Shown piece by piece: positions 15,714 through 22,182 of a stretch of 37,056 nucleotides of DNA. A program made the translations under genes and the position numbers. Location of the stretch: the IMG/VR virus record IMGVR_UViG_3300009168_000078, positions 1-37,056 of that record, one strand, 5' to 3'. The number at the start of each line of letters is the position of its first letter. The first letter of the stretch is position 1. The notes under the pieces were generated by a model. The model had not been told where the DNA came from. It did no database searches and worked only from the letters and a program-made list of their open reading frames with translations. Origin of the DNA: a virus.

Positions 15714-15875
15714 TTAAATTACTATACAAAGAGCAAACCACACTCCTACTAACAACGCACAACCTAGAGCGATAAATCCTAGCACCTTGCCTGTCATTAC
15801 TAACGCCTTTCTTATTTGTGCTGGGCGTTCTATGTGCTTGATGTAGGATTTATATAACGCTGAACGAGTAGTCAT
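15714..15875 (-). CDS. Small single-pass membrane protein (53 aa)
   Basis: A 53-codon frame from ATG 15875. Residues 1-28 are basic (TTRSALYKSYIKHIERP) and residues 30-53 are one strongly hydrophobic segment (VLGFIALGCALLVGVWFALC), so it is predicted N-in with a C-terminal membrane anchor. Early phage membrane peptides of this kind often act in host takeover or superinfection exclusion, but that is speculation. Confidence 0.5.
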   Translation of the reverse strand: MTTRSALYKSYIKHIERPAQIRKALVMTGKVLGFIALGCALLVGVWFALCIVI

Positions 15876-15928
15876 AGATTTATTTTTTACTCTTAACGAC
15901 CTTTCACTATTTATAGTTTAGCAAACTG

Positions 15929-16108
15929 TCAATCCTTGTCAATACTTCCAACTGTGGATAACTTTTCTCTTACCCTTAAAGCAACCCAGGCGTGAGATTT
16001 ACCGACAATCTTACCAATTTCTCTGGTAGTTAGACCCTGCTTATACATCAACACCGCTTTATCAGCCACCTCTTTTGTTTTTTTATCCTTGTAAATGTTT
16101 TTATTCAT
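15929..16108 (-). CDS. Small helix-turn-helix protein (59 aa)
   Basis: The start is ATG 16108 (MNKNIYK), immediately behind a sigma70-like promoter. Residues 14-50 form a helix-turn-helix (ADKAVLMYKQGLTTREIGKI, then VGKSHAWVALRVREKL) of the resolvase/sigma-region-4 type. It probably binds DNA as a small regulator. Its 3' end contains a consensus DnaA box. Confidence 0.6.
   Translation of the reverse strand: MNKNIYKDKKTKEVADKAVLMYKQGLTTREIGKIVGKSHAWVALRVREKLSTVGSIDKD
15953..15961 (-). promoter_or_regulatory. Consensus DnaA box
   Basis: TTATCCACA on the minus strand, within the larger shared motif AACTGTGGATAACT (plus-strand reading). It overlaps the 3' end of the small HTH gene. Confidence 0.45.
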
Positions 16109-16116
16109 ACAGCCGA

Positions 16117-16144
16117 ATGATAGCATATCGTATAGCCTTGTCAA
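16117..16144 (-). promoter_or_regulatory. Sigma70-like promoter, leftward
   Basis: On the minus strand TTGACA (16139-16144) and TATCAT (16117-16122) are separated by 16 bases. The predicted start lies only a few bases before the ATG at 16108, so the transcript would be almost leaderless. Upstream (16177-16240) are repeated TCGGACA and GTTCGGTT words that could be operators. Confidence 0.6.
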
Positions 16145-16220
16145 GTACTGTCCTATCCCACCCCTCGTAGCGCAGGACAATATCGGACAATTAGCATATC
16201 GGACAGCTTCTGTTCGGTTG

Positions 16221-16373
16221 TTAATTGTTCGGTTTGTCCAAGCGGAGAGGGGTGGGAGTTAAAGAGTTTTTTAATTCTTTTCTGAAATCTTCTTTTAGTT
16301 TTTCTCTTTTCTCAATATCCCAACAACCTAAAATATCTTTCAATTTATGTTTCAATTTTTTAATTTTGTCCAT
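16221..16373 (-). CDS. Small basic helical protein (50 aa)
   Basis: A 50-codon frame whose ATG at 16373 overlaps the helicase 3' end by 14 bases. Lys-rich amphipathic helices (MDKIKKLKHKLKDILG, EKREKLKEDFRKEL) and a Pro-rich end. Coupling to the helicase supports translation; function unknown. Confidence 0.45.
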   Translation of the reverse strand: MDKIKKLKHKLKDILGCWDIEKREKLKEDFRKELKNSLTPTPLRLDKPNN

Positions 16374-17256
16374 AAATAGATGTATAAGGAATTAACTGGC
16401 CATTAGAAAACTGAAAAATCATTCTTGTCATTTTTCCAGTTCGTCTGTTCTTAGCCAGATAAACTTTTGTATTGTTAGTCCAATCCGAACCATAAGGCTT
16501 GAAAGGTTCAACAAAATCGTCTTTCTCCCATTCATTTTTTTTCTTCCTAGGTTTATCAACAATAAACTTTTCCCTTTCCACTAAGAAAACAAAATCAGCC
16601 TCTTGACATACTAAGCTACTATCTCTCACGCTAGATAAGTCCATTTCTTCCCCTTGATATATTTTTTTAGTGTGGGCCACTAGAAATACTGTTACCCTTT
16701 GAGCCATTGCTATCTGTTTTAATCCCCTGACAATCGCCCCAATAACCAAGGAAGAATTATCTTTGTTGGATAGCGGGATTAAATAATGCAAATGGTCTAT
16801 AAAAACTACCTTACAGTCTCGATCTTTTTTAGCTTCTAAAATTTCAGTCTCTAAAAATTTTAACGTTCCGTCTATCAAAGCCACAGGAGCAAATATACCG
16901 TGTTCAGGTTCATATCCCATTTCAATAAATTTATCCTGTAGGTAATCTGGAGACATCTCGTAAGAAAACCAAAGACTATTTATATCATTTTTAGCTAAAC
17001 TCATTGTTAAAGTCTGACAAAAAGTAGTCTTACCTTGTCCGGTCTGACCCGATACCACTATCAATTCTCCCGCTCTTATCCCTCCAGCCATATCATTATC
17101 AAACTCTTCGATCCCAATGCTTATGGCCTTAGAAGTATCCTTGTACTTTTGGGCTACTAAATAAAGCCTATTGATTGTTTTACCTTCCGCTAAATCAATA
17201 TCAAGTAAAGTAAATTCACTATTATTTGGAAAAGTAACCATATATTTATTTACCAT
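16360..17256 (-). CDS. DnaB-like replicative helicase (RecA-fold domain only)
   Basis: A 298-residue ATPase. Walker A GQTGQGKTT at 70-78, a DnaB H1a-like LWFSYEMS at 95-102, Walker B FIDHLHYL at 152-159, the VFLVAHTKK segment at 190-198 and SSVRDSSLVCQEAD at 208-221 match the DnaB C-terminal helicase core. The DnaB N-terminal domain is missing (298 against about 450 residues), so it is either a minimal phage helicase or a loader-type ATPase. It overlaps the stop of the initiator gene and so forms an initiator-helicase pair like lambda O-P/DnaB. Met1 and Met6 are both possible starts. Confidence 0.8.
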   Translation of the reverse strand: MVNKYMVTFPNNSEFTLLDIDLAEGKTINRLYLVAQKYKDTSKAISIGIEEFDNDMAGGIRAGELIVVSGQTGQGKTTFCQTLTMSLAKNDINSLWFSYEMSPDYLQDKFIEMGYEPEHGIFAPVALIDGTLKFLETEILEAKKDRDCKVVFIDHLHYLIPLSNKDNSSLVIGAIVRGLKQIAMAQRVTVFLVAHTKKIYQGEEMDLSSVRDSSLVCQEADFVFLVEREKFIVDKPRKKKNEWEKDDFVEPFKPYGSDWTNNTKVYLAKNRRTGKMTRMIFQFSNGQLIPYTSIYGQN

Positions 17257-17986
17257 TAAGCAAGCTGTTAATCGTGCTTGCCGTTAAAAATACCTCTAAA
17301 GACCAGCCGACCTTTTGATAAAATTGGTCATTTTTAGAAAAGTATTTGTCTACTAAACCTTTCATTTTTTCTAAGCCAAACGATTTAAGAAAGGGTTTAA
17401 CTAACTTTTCGCATTTTCCCCAGTTAAAAATTGGCGCGTTATTTGAAATTTCCTCTAAGAAATTGACCTTAAAGTAATCAAACAATTCAGTTATTTCATT
17501 ATGGGTTGAGTTTTCTTTGACTTTTAAGGACGGAATGGGTGGCGAGGTTTCCGAGTCACTATTATTATCTTTATTATTATCTATTATTATTGTATCACCT
17601 TTCGTTATAGGTACTATAACCTTTCGTGATACCTCACTATAACCTTTCGTTATAGAGTGTAAAGTTTCTTTATACTCTGCTTTAGCCCTTATCAATACTA
17701 CGCTTTCAAACCATTTTGAGGTTGTTTTTAGATGTTTTGTGTCTGGTTCTTTTTCAATTATCTGTTTTTCAATAAGTTTTTTCATTACATCAAAAATAGT
17801 TTTTGATGTTGTCCCAAGCATTTTAGATATTGTTTCTTTAGAAGCATAACACCAACCCCCCATTTGATTTTTTGGATTATTGGAAAGATGATAAACACAA
17901 TCGGCAACACAATACTCCATTAAGGTTAGTTTTAACTTTTTTCTTATTTGATGAAGTATTAAAGTATAGGTTATTTGTTCCGTCAT
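17246..17986 (-). CDS. Replication initiator with internal origin-like repeats
   Basis: A 246-residue protein from ATG 17986 (MTEQITYT). Residues 8-100 form a winged helix-turn-helix (LTLMEYCVADCVYHL, then ASKETISKMLGTTSKTIFDV), the DnaD/O-like arrangement of phage initiators. Residues 110-130 (ITKGYSEVSRKV, then VPITKGD) are encoded by three palindromic repeats. A low-complexity Asn/Asp/Ser linker (134-152) precedes a helical C-terminal domain likely to contact the helicase encoded next. This is the lambda O plan: DNA-binding head, linker containing the origin, helicase-binding tail. A strong hairpin lies 12 bases before the ATG. Confidence 0.65.
   Translation of the reverse strand: MTEQITYTLILHQIRKKLKLTLMEYCVADCVYHLSNNPKNQMGGWCYASKETISKMLGTTSKTIFDVMKKLIEKQIIEKEPDTKHLKTTSKWFESVVLIRAKAEYKETLHSITKGYSEVSRKVIVPITKGDTIIIDNNKDNNSDSETSPPIPSLKVKENSTHNEITELFDYFKVNFLEEISNNAPIFNWGKCEKLVKPFLKSFGLEKMKGLVDKYFSKNDQFYQKVGWSLEVFLTASTINSLLNGK
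17592..17655. repeat. Three palindromic iterons inside the initiator gene (candidate origin)
   Basis: Copies centred on ACCTTTCGT start at 17597, 17619 and 17642, a spacing of 22 and 23 bases (two helical turns). The best copy, CTATAAC-CTTTC-GTTATAG (17637-17655), is a perfect 7-bp palindrome; the others have GTATCAC or GTGATAC arms. An AT-rich stretch (ATTATTATCTTTATTATTATC) lies just beside them at 17560-17593, like the unwinding element of an origin. Confidence 0.7.
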
Positions 17987-17997
17987 AGTTTTAACAA

Positions 17998-18070
17998 CCA
18001 AAAAGGCACTGACTATGGTCCGGCTCGTGAAAACCGTGTGGATTACTCCACATAATCAGTGCCTTTTTGG
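17998..18070. terminator. Long bidirectional hairpin upstream of the initiator gene
   Basis: CCAAAAAGGCACTGA (starting 17998/17999) pairs perfectly with TCAGTGCCTTTTTGG (18056-18070). The loop holds a second stem TGTGGA-TTAC-TCCACA. Both strands end the stem with T5, so it can terminate in either direction and separates the plus-strand regulator gene from the leftward initiator. It ends 12 bases before the initiator ATG, leaving no room for an independent promoter behind it. Confidence 0.65.
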
Positions 18071-18141
18071 CAATTAATAAAATTGATTTTTCACGATTAA
18101 CCATATACCAAAATTATAAATCTTTCCCATACCAAGTCAAC

Positions 18142-18150
18142 TGTGGATAA
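18142..18150 (-). promoter_or_regulatory. Consensus DnaA box
   Basis: TTATCCACA on the minus strand, within AACTGTGGATAACT. It lies 20 bases upstream of the -35 of the plus-strand regulator promoter. Confidence 0.45.
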
Positions 18151-18169
18151 CTCAACCGCAATTTTTCTG

Positions 18170-18199
18170 TTGACTTCGGAAGTCCGTATCGTTTATTAT
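18170..18199 (+). promoter_or_regulatory. Promoter with embedded palindromic operator
   Basis: TTGACT (18170-18175) and TATTAT (18194-18199) are 18 bases apart. The perfect palindrome GACTTC-G-GAAGTC (18172-18184) overlaps the -35, and a second copy of GACTTCGGAAGT lies inside the downstream gene at 18250-18261, with a third related site near 18359. This suggests autorepression by the HTH protein encoded here. Confidence 0.6.
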
Positions 18200-18215
18200 A
18201 CCGCAGGAGGAAAAT

Positions 18216-18572
18216 ATGGAGCAGTGGATAACAGTTAAAGAGGCCTCAAGACTTCGGAAGTGTACCGAAAGAAATATCCTCGACCAAATAAGCAAGGGAG
18301 CAATCCAAGCTAAGAAAGACGGCAGAAAATGGCAGGTGTTTATGGATACTACCGAAGCGACTTCCGAAGCATCTCCGCAGTTTGCCGAAGTTATTTCGGT
18401 ATTAAAAAATCAGCTTCAAGAGAAAGACAGTCAATTAAAAGAAAAAGACAAACAGATCGCGCTTTTGCAAGAGCAGACTGGACAACTTAATCAATTGCTC
18501 GCAATGGAAAAGAAACAAAACCTGCAACTAACGGAAAATAAAAAGCCTTGGTGGAAAAAAATAAAGCGCTAG
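18216..18572 (+). CDS. Excisionase/MerR-type HTH regulator with coiled coil
   Basis: A 118-residue protein, one of the few plus-strand genes, with a strong SD (GCAGGAGG, 7 bases before ATG). Residues 1-45 (WITVKEASRLRKCTERNILD, then GRKWQVF) match the winged-helix Xis/MerR-like domain. Residues 58-105 are a coiled coil (LKNQLQEKDSQLKEKDKQI) for dimerisation, and the tail is basic (KKPWWKKIKR). It probably represses its own promoter through GACTTCGGAAGTC sites and may control the early genes on either side. No integrase is present, so a recombination-directionality role is unlikely. Confidence 0.65.
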   Translation: MEQWITVKEASRLRKCTERNILDQISKGAIQAKKDGRKWQVFMDTTEATSEASPQFAEVISVLKNQLQEKDSQLKEKDKQIALLQEQTGQLNQLLAMEKKQNLQLTENKKPWWKKIKR

Positions 18573-18588
18573 CTTATGGCTAACGCTT
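18557..18588 (-). terminator. Terminator for the leftward sigma-like gene
   Basis: On the minus strand AAGCGTTAGC-CATAA-GCTAGCGCTT (18588 to 18564, one mismatch) is followed by TATTTTTTT. It lies 35 bases past the stop of the 18623-19132 gene and overlaps the stop of the convergent plus-strand gene, ending both transcripts. Confidence 0.65.
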
Positions 18589-18622
18589 AAAAAATTTGGC
18601 AGAGCAACCCGACTAACTCGCC

Positions 18623-19132
18623 CTATTCTTCAAAGATATTGATAAACTTTCGACGCACCTCACGCTTTCTTCTATAAAATTTCTTGAAACCAAGTTTCAA
18701 TTTTTGTTGAGCCTCTGGGGTATAAAATCCTTTGTTTGTTTCAAGGCAAACTAAGACTAACTCCATCTCATCTGTCGTTAAAGAAGCGTAGAATTGTTCT
18801 GCTGATACCTTATCCACAGTTAATATCTCCGGGGATTGGCTTTCATCCGAAAACTCTTTTTCAAACTCTTTGTCAAAATCCAAAGCGTGGACAACCTCAA
18901 CCTTTCGATTTCTGCCATTATCAACTGACACCCCTCTCTTTTTGGCGTCTTTGGCAGCCGTTACGGCGGCTTTCAAGATATAATAATCAGGAAAATCGGG
19001 GTTTTTTAACAAGATATGTCTAATTCCCAATACTGCGTCTTGATAGGCGTCATCATTTTTGAGAATCTTGCGTAAGCTAGTTGAAAGTAAATTGATTTTT
19101 TCCTCCCATAGTCGGTTAATGTCTATCGCCAT
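18623..19132 (-). CDS. Putative sigma-factor-like regulator
   Basis: A 169-residue protein with the strong SD AAAGGAGGTC before its ATG. Residues 5-70 resemble sigma70 region 2 (AYQDAVLGIRHILLKNP, then YYILKAAVTAAKDAKKRG, like the helix pair that binds the -10 element). A charged linker is followed by a C-terminal helical domain (TDEMELVLVCLE, then KKFYRRKREVRRKF) at the position of region 4. It could direct phage transcription. Similarity is by pattern only; a generic DNA-binding helical protein is the alternative. Confidence 0.4.
   Translation of the reverse strand: MAIDINRLWEEKINLLSTSLRKILKNDDAYQDAVLGIRHILLKNPDFPDYYILKAAVTAAKDAKKRGVSVDNGRNRKVEVVHALDFDKEFEKEFSDESQSPEILTVDKVSAEQFYASLTTDEMELVLVCLETNKGFYTPEAQQKLKLGFKKFYRRKREVRRKFINIFEE
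18810..18818 (+). promoter_or_regulatory. Consensus DnaA box inside the sigma-like gene
   Basis: TTATCCACA on the plus strand within coding sequence, followed by GTTAAT. One of four exact nine-base matches in the window. Confidence 0.35.
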
Positions 19133-19228
19133 AATTGACCTCCTTTGTTGATTTGTTAATAATCCTAAATCTACCCTACAACATCAAAAAAGAATGGTCA
19201 ATTATGGCAATTGTGTTTATTCTTAAAT

Positions 19229-19424
19229 AAAAAAAAGGCAATATCTCAATCGGGTTTTCTTAAACTGGATTGAGATATTGCCTTGCCAGCGTCTCGCTGG
19301 CAACTACTTGGTGCGCATAACTGCGATTATGTGGCATCTGCTATTTGCACTTAGCGAAGGAAAAATCGGATAGATTTATTCTATCCGATATTTTCCGTAG
19401 CGGAAATAATTGGTCGCTAAACTA
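19229..19424 (-). ncRNA. Candidate structured non-coding RNA ending in a terminator
   Basis: About 195 bases with few unpaired stretches. On the minus strand in order: TTAGCGA/TCGCTAA (19414-19420 with 19351-19357) enclosing a 16-bp stem with one bulge (19380-19396 with 19359-19374); CATAA/TTATG near 19326-19341; TTGCCAGCG-TCT-CGCTGGCAA (19283-19303); and a 17-bp stem (19235-19251 with 19268-19284) followed by T8. The last is a textbook terminator. The rest may be a phage small RNA or the 3' end of the ATPase transcript. Confidence 0.5.
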
Positions 19425-19545
19425 TGCCTTTGCGTTTCTTTTCCCAATAAATCCGATTGCGGTCTTTTTTAATTTTAGGCTCAAATAAAAATTTGCGTCT
19501 AGCAATCTTAGCGTTACGGATTTTAGCTGGAGATATTTTTCTCAT
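19417..19545 (-). CDS. Very basic small protein, uncertain (42 aa)
   Basis: ATG 19545 (MRKISPAKIRN) gives 42 residues with about 17 Lys/Arg, resembling a small nucleic-acid-binding protein. A GTG at 19647 would give 76 residues, but that extension overlaps strong RNA stems (19550-19716). No SD precedes either start. It could be real or an accident of a structured RNA. Confidence 0.3.
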   Translation of the reverse strand: MRKISPAKIRNAKIARRKFLFEPKIKKDRNRIYWEKKRKGIV

Positions 19546-19549
19546 AGTG

Positions 19550-19716
19550 TTAAAATGGCCAACTCGCCGTTTCCAATTTCTGCCTACCGCAGAGTCGCGT
19601 TGAGCTTTGAAATGGCATCGCCATTCTGATTTAGAATAACAAGGCACTCTCTCGTTATTCTCGCTTCACTCCATTTTGGTCTAGGGGAAGTTAGGAGGAC
19701 TTGCTGGCCATTTTAA
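19550..19716. repeat. 12-bp inverted repeat enclosing further hairpins
   Basis: TTAAAATGGCCA (19550-19561) is the exact inverse of 19705-19716. Inside are AGAATAAC/GTTATTCT (8 bp, about 19633-19661) and AATGGC-ATC-GCCATT (about 19611-19625). The element starts 3 bases after the ATPase stop and may be part of a long structured 3' region running to 19229. Confidence 0.5.
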
Positions 19717-19718
19717 TC

Positions 19719-21377
19719 TTACTTTTGTCGGAAAGATTTTTCAACCTCTTGGGTTTGTTCTTCAATCTTTTGTTTTTGGGCTTGTTCTTTTTTTTCTTGG
19801 GCTAAGTCTACAAAATACTTTTGGCGAAGTTTTATCATTTTGTCTACCTGTTCAGACGGCAAAGAGTATCGGCTATACACGCGTTGTTTAAATTCGTTAT
19901 AATCTTTCTCTCTAACAGAAAATTGTTTTACAAACGGAACCTTAATTTGTATAGCCCCGCTTTCTTTAATTTTAATTGTGCAATGCTGTTGGGGTTGTTT
20001 GCGTAGCATAGTAATAAACTCCTCTTTCTGATCGTCCTTACCCTTAAAAGAACGACTGGTTTCCTCGTGGAACTCCTCAAAGTTGGTTATAGGCACCGTA
20101 GACTTACTATACCCGCTATTATTGGTACTTCCTTTTACGCTAGTCATACCGCTATTAACCGCCAACCCTAGTACATCGTCAACATCTTCTGGGCTTACGC
20201 TAGAGCTATTACCCTCGCTCATTCCATCAAGCTCCGAAGAAGAGCTACTTTCGGTGTAGGTTTCCACCGTCTCATATCCTCTCACCGGTCTAAATTTAGT
20301 AGCAGTCTGCACATACTTCACAATATCACTGCGATAGTCAAAAACATCATCAACCAAAATTTCAGCATCAGCTCGGCCCGAACGAAAGCATACTCTTACT
20401 TGAGGTTGGGTTAGCACAGCGTCCAGAACATCCTCGGTTAGCTGTCCAAACCTTTGGTGGCTTAAAATAAACCTCACTTTGCATTTACGGAGTTCCGATA
20501 GGGCCTTGGAGATATCATCAGAAACAAAATACTGAAACTCGTCCAGATAAACATAGAATGGTTTGAGACTATACTCGGGAGTTTTCATTCTGGAATATCC
20601 CGCCTGTAAAAGTTTATCTATTATCACAATCCCAATCATCTGCTGTTCGGCCGTTGAAATACTGCCCCTAAGATTGCAAAGGATTATTTTCTGTTCTTCC
20701 ATCGCTTTTTTGAAATCAATAGTAGACTTTTGCTGTCCGAATGTCCTACGGCCAATCTCGCTAGTAACAAATTTGTCCGACCTACTTTCCAGTGGCGCGG
20801 CATAATTTGTCCTATCCCTTAAACTTGTCCTATCAAACCATTCCCAGCGTTTTTTAATCCTGTCATTAGGACAGCCCTCTAAAATTAAATTCCTAAAAGT
20901 AGGATCAAAAGGATTGATAAAATCCTCCAGTTCATAAAGTGTCAAACCAGCTTCAATCAATGGCAGTAGTGCTCCACGCTCGTATTTCTGTAATTGTGGC
21001 ATTGTGTTTGTTTTCTGTCCTCCGAATACTTTACCGATAGCGTCCATCACTGTATCAGCGTGAGAGCTGGATGTTTTAACTGCTAGGTCATACTCTAGCA
21101 AATTAAGTCCTACGGACACGCCTAGGTCATTCGGGTCAAACAAGATTGTCCTATTCTCTAGTCTCCTTAGGACACAGAATTTTAAGATTTCTTTGTATAA
21201 TGTCCCATGTGGGTCAATCAAACAAAGTCCCAAACCAGCGTCAATGTCTCGTCTTATCATCCATTCCAGCAGTTTGCTTTTTCCTGTGCCAGTTACTCCT
21301 AAGAGGTGCATATGCCTATCTCGGTCTGGCCCAGTCAAATTAACTTCTTTGTCCTCGGCAGTCTTACCGATAATCAT
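19719..21377 (-). CDS. VirD4/TraG/HerA-like DNA-transfer ATPase
   Basis: A 552-residue motor of the type IV coupling protein/HerA class. Walker A GVTGTGKSK at 27-35, LIDPHG at 53-58, Walker B VYLDE at 276-280 (followed by FQYF) and ILSHQRFGQL at 304-313 match family motifs. A Ser-rich linker lies at about 376-400, and a Gln/Glu/Lys coiled coil ends the protein. It lacks the N-terminal membrane helices of VirD4, so it is a soluble form. In plasmids such ATPases bring relaxase-bound DNA to a transfer machine. It lies just after a replication-relaxation protein, and its ATG overlaps the stop of the -1 frame extension. SD GGGGGG. Confidence 0.85.
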   Translation of the reverse strand: MIIGKTAEDKEVNLTGPDRDRHMHLLGVTGTGKSKLLEWMIRRDIDAGLGLCLIDPHGTLYKEILKFCVLRRLENRTILFDPNDLGVSVGLNLLEYDLAVKTSSSHADTVMDAIGKVFGGQKTNTMPQLQKYERGALLPLIEAGLTLYELEDFINPFDPTFRNLILEGCPNDRIKKRWEWFDRTSLRDRTNYAAPLESRSDKFVTSEIGRRTFGQQKSTIDFKKAMEEQKIILCNLRGSISTAEQQMIGIVIIDKLLQAGYSRMKTPEYSLKPFYVYLDEFQYFVSDDISKALSELRKCKVRFILSHQRFGQLTEDVLDAVLTQPQVRVCFRSGRADAEILVDDVFDYRSDIVKYVQTATKFRPVRGYETVETYTESSSSSELDGMSEGNSSSVSPEDVDDVLGLAVNSGMTSVKGSTNNSGYSKSTVPITNFEEFHEETSRSFKGKDDQKEEFITMLRKQPQQHCTIKIKESGAIQIKVPFVKQFSVREKDYNEFKQRVYSRYSLPSEQVDKMIKLRQKYFVDLAQEKKEQAQKQKIEEQTQEVEKSFRQK

Positions 21378-21651
21378 ATATCATTCCCCCCTAAAATTCC
21401 CTTTTCAACTAGCGTACGCTTAAAGTTCTCAATAATAATTTCCGCTAAGTCTGGGTCATCGGCGTGTTCTTTTTTTATTCGGTTGATTTCTTTGTTAATT
21501 CTATCGGATTGGCTAGCTATCTGTGAAATATCGTCGGTTGATTCGTCTTGAGTAAGTTTTGAGTACTTACTTTCTATCTCAAGAGTTTTTTCTTTGATTT
21601 TTAGCTTAGAAAGGGCTTCTAATTCCGCGGTTTCAATTAGGATTTTTTTTT
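21374..21651 (-). CDS. -1 frame extension of the 21637-22179 gene (no start codon of its own)
   Basis: After the A9 run at 21651-21643 the -1 frame is open for 89 codons, to a TGA that overlaps the ATPase start (ATGA). The translation is normal, charged, helical protein (KLKIKEKTLEIESKYSK, then IASQSDRINKEINRIKKE). It contains no ATG, GTG or TTG codon in frame, so it can be made only by a -1 slip at the A run, giving a 268-residue fusion. A missing A in the assembly would produce the same picture. Confidence 0.6.
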
Positions 21652-22179
21652 ATCCTGATCCATTTGGGCGTCATAAGTGTCTTTGGCTTTATCCATATTA
21701 TCATAACGATATTTAGCCATTCCAGCTCTAAAAGCGGCATCGTAGACCTCTTCCACTACTCCTAGTTTAACCACCATATCCTTAATGGCTTTAACTGTTC
21801 TTTCATTATCGGAATGGTTAATCCAACCAGAAATAGCGCGCCGAATAAAATTTTGGTCGTTTTTTTTATTCTGCAATACTTCCAAAATAGTTTCAGCTAA
21901 ATTTTGAGGTACATCTGGGAATTGCATAGACATTTCTGGCTTAGGTTCTTTTTCTGGTTCTTTTTTCATTGGCATTGTCTCCTTGGTTATCGGATTATTG
22001 ATTCTTTCTTGTTGTTTTATCCATTCTTCGGCCTTTTCTTTATCCTTTCCAAACATAGCTATAGCAAGAGTTCGATAAGGAGAAGTTAAAAGTATATTTT
22101 CTTCAGCCTTAACCTTTGTTTCTCTTTTCTCTTTTGCTATTTTTAAGGCTTCAATTAAGCTTTTAGATTTTATTTCCAT
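21637..22179 (-). CDS. Accessory protein of the relaxation/ATPase module (180 aa, frameshift site at its end)
   Basis: A helical, charged protein with an SD (GGAG) before ATG 22179. A Pro/Glu/Lys linker at about 68-88 separates an N-terminal helical part from a C-terminal domain (FIRRAISGWINHSDNERTVK, then VYDAAFRAGMAKYRYD). The gene ends in GAT-AAA-AAA-AAA-TCC-TAA, which contains the slippery heptamer A-AAA-AAA. It sits between the replication-relaxation protein and the ATPase, with a 3-base gap to the former, and may link them. Family unknown. Confidence 0.6.
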   Translation of the reverse strand: MEIKSKSLIEALKIAKEKRETKVKAEENILLTSPYRTLAIAMFGKDKEKAEEWIKQQERINNPITKETMPMKKEPEKEPKPEMSMQFPDVPQNLAETILEVLQNKKNDQNFIRRAISGWINHSDNERTVKAIKDMVVKLGVVEEVYDAAFRAGMAKYRYDNMDKAKDTYDAQMDQDKKKS

Positions 22180-22182
22180 TTT

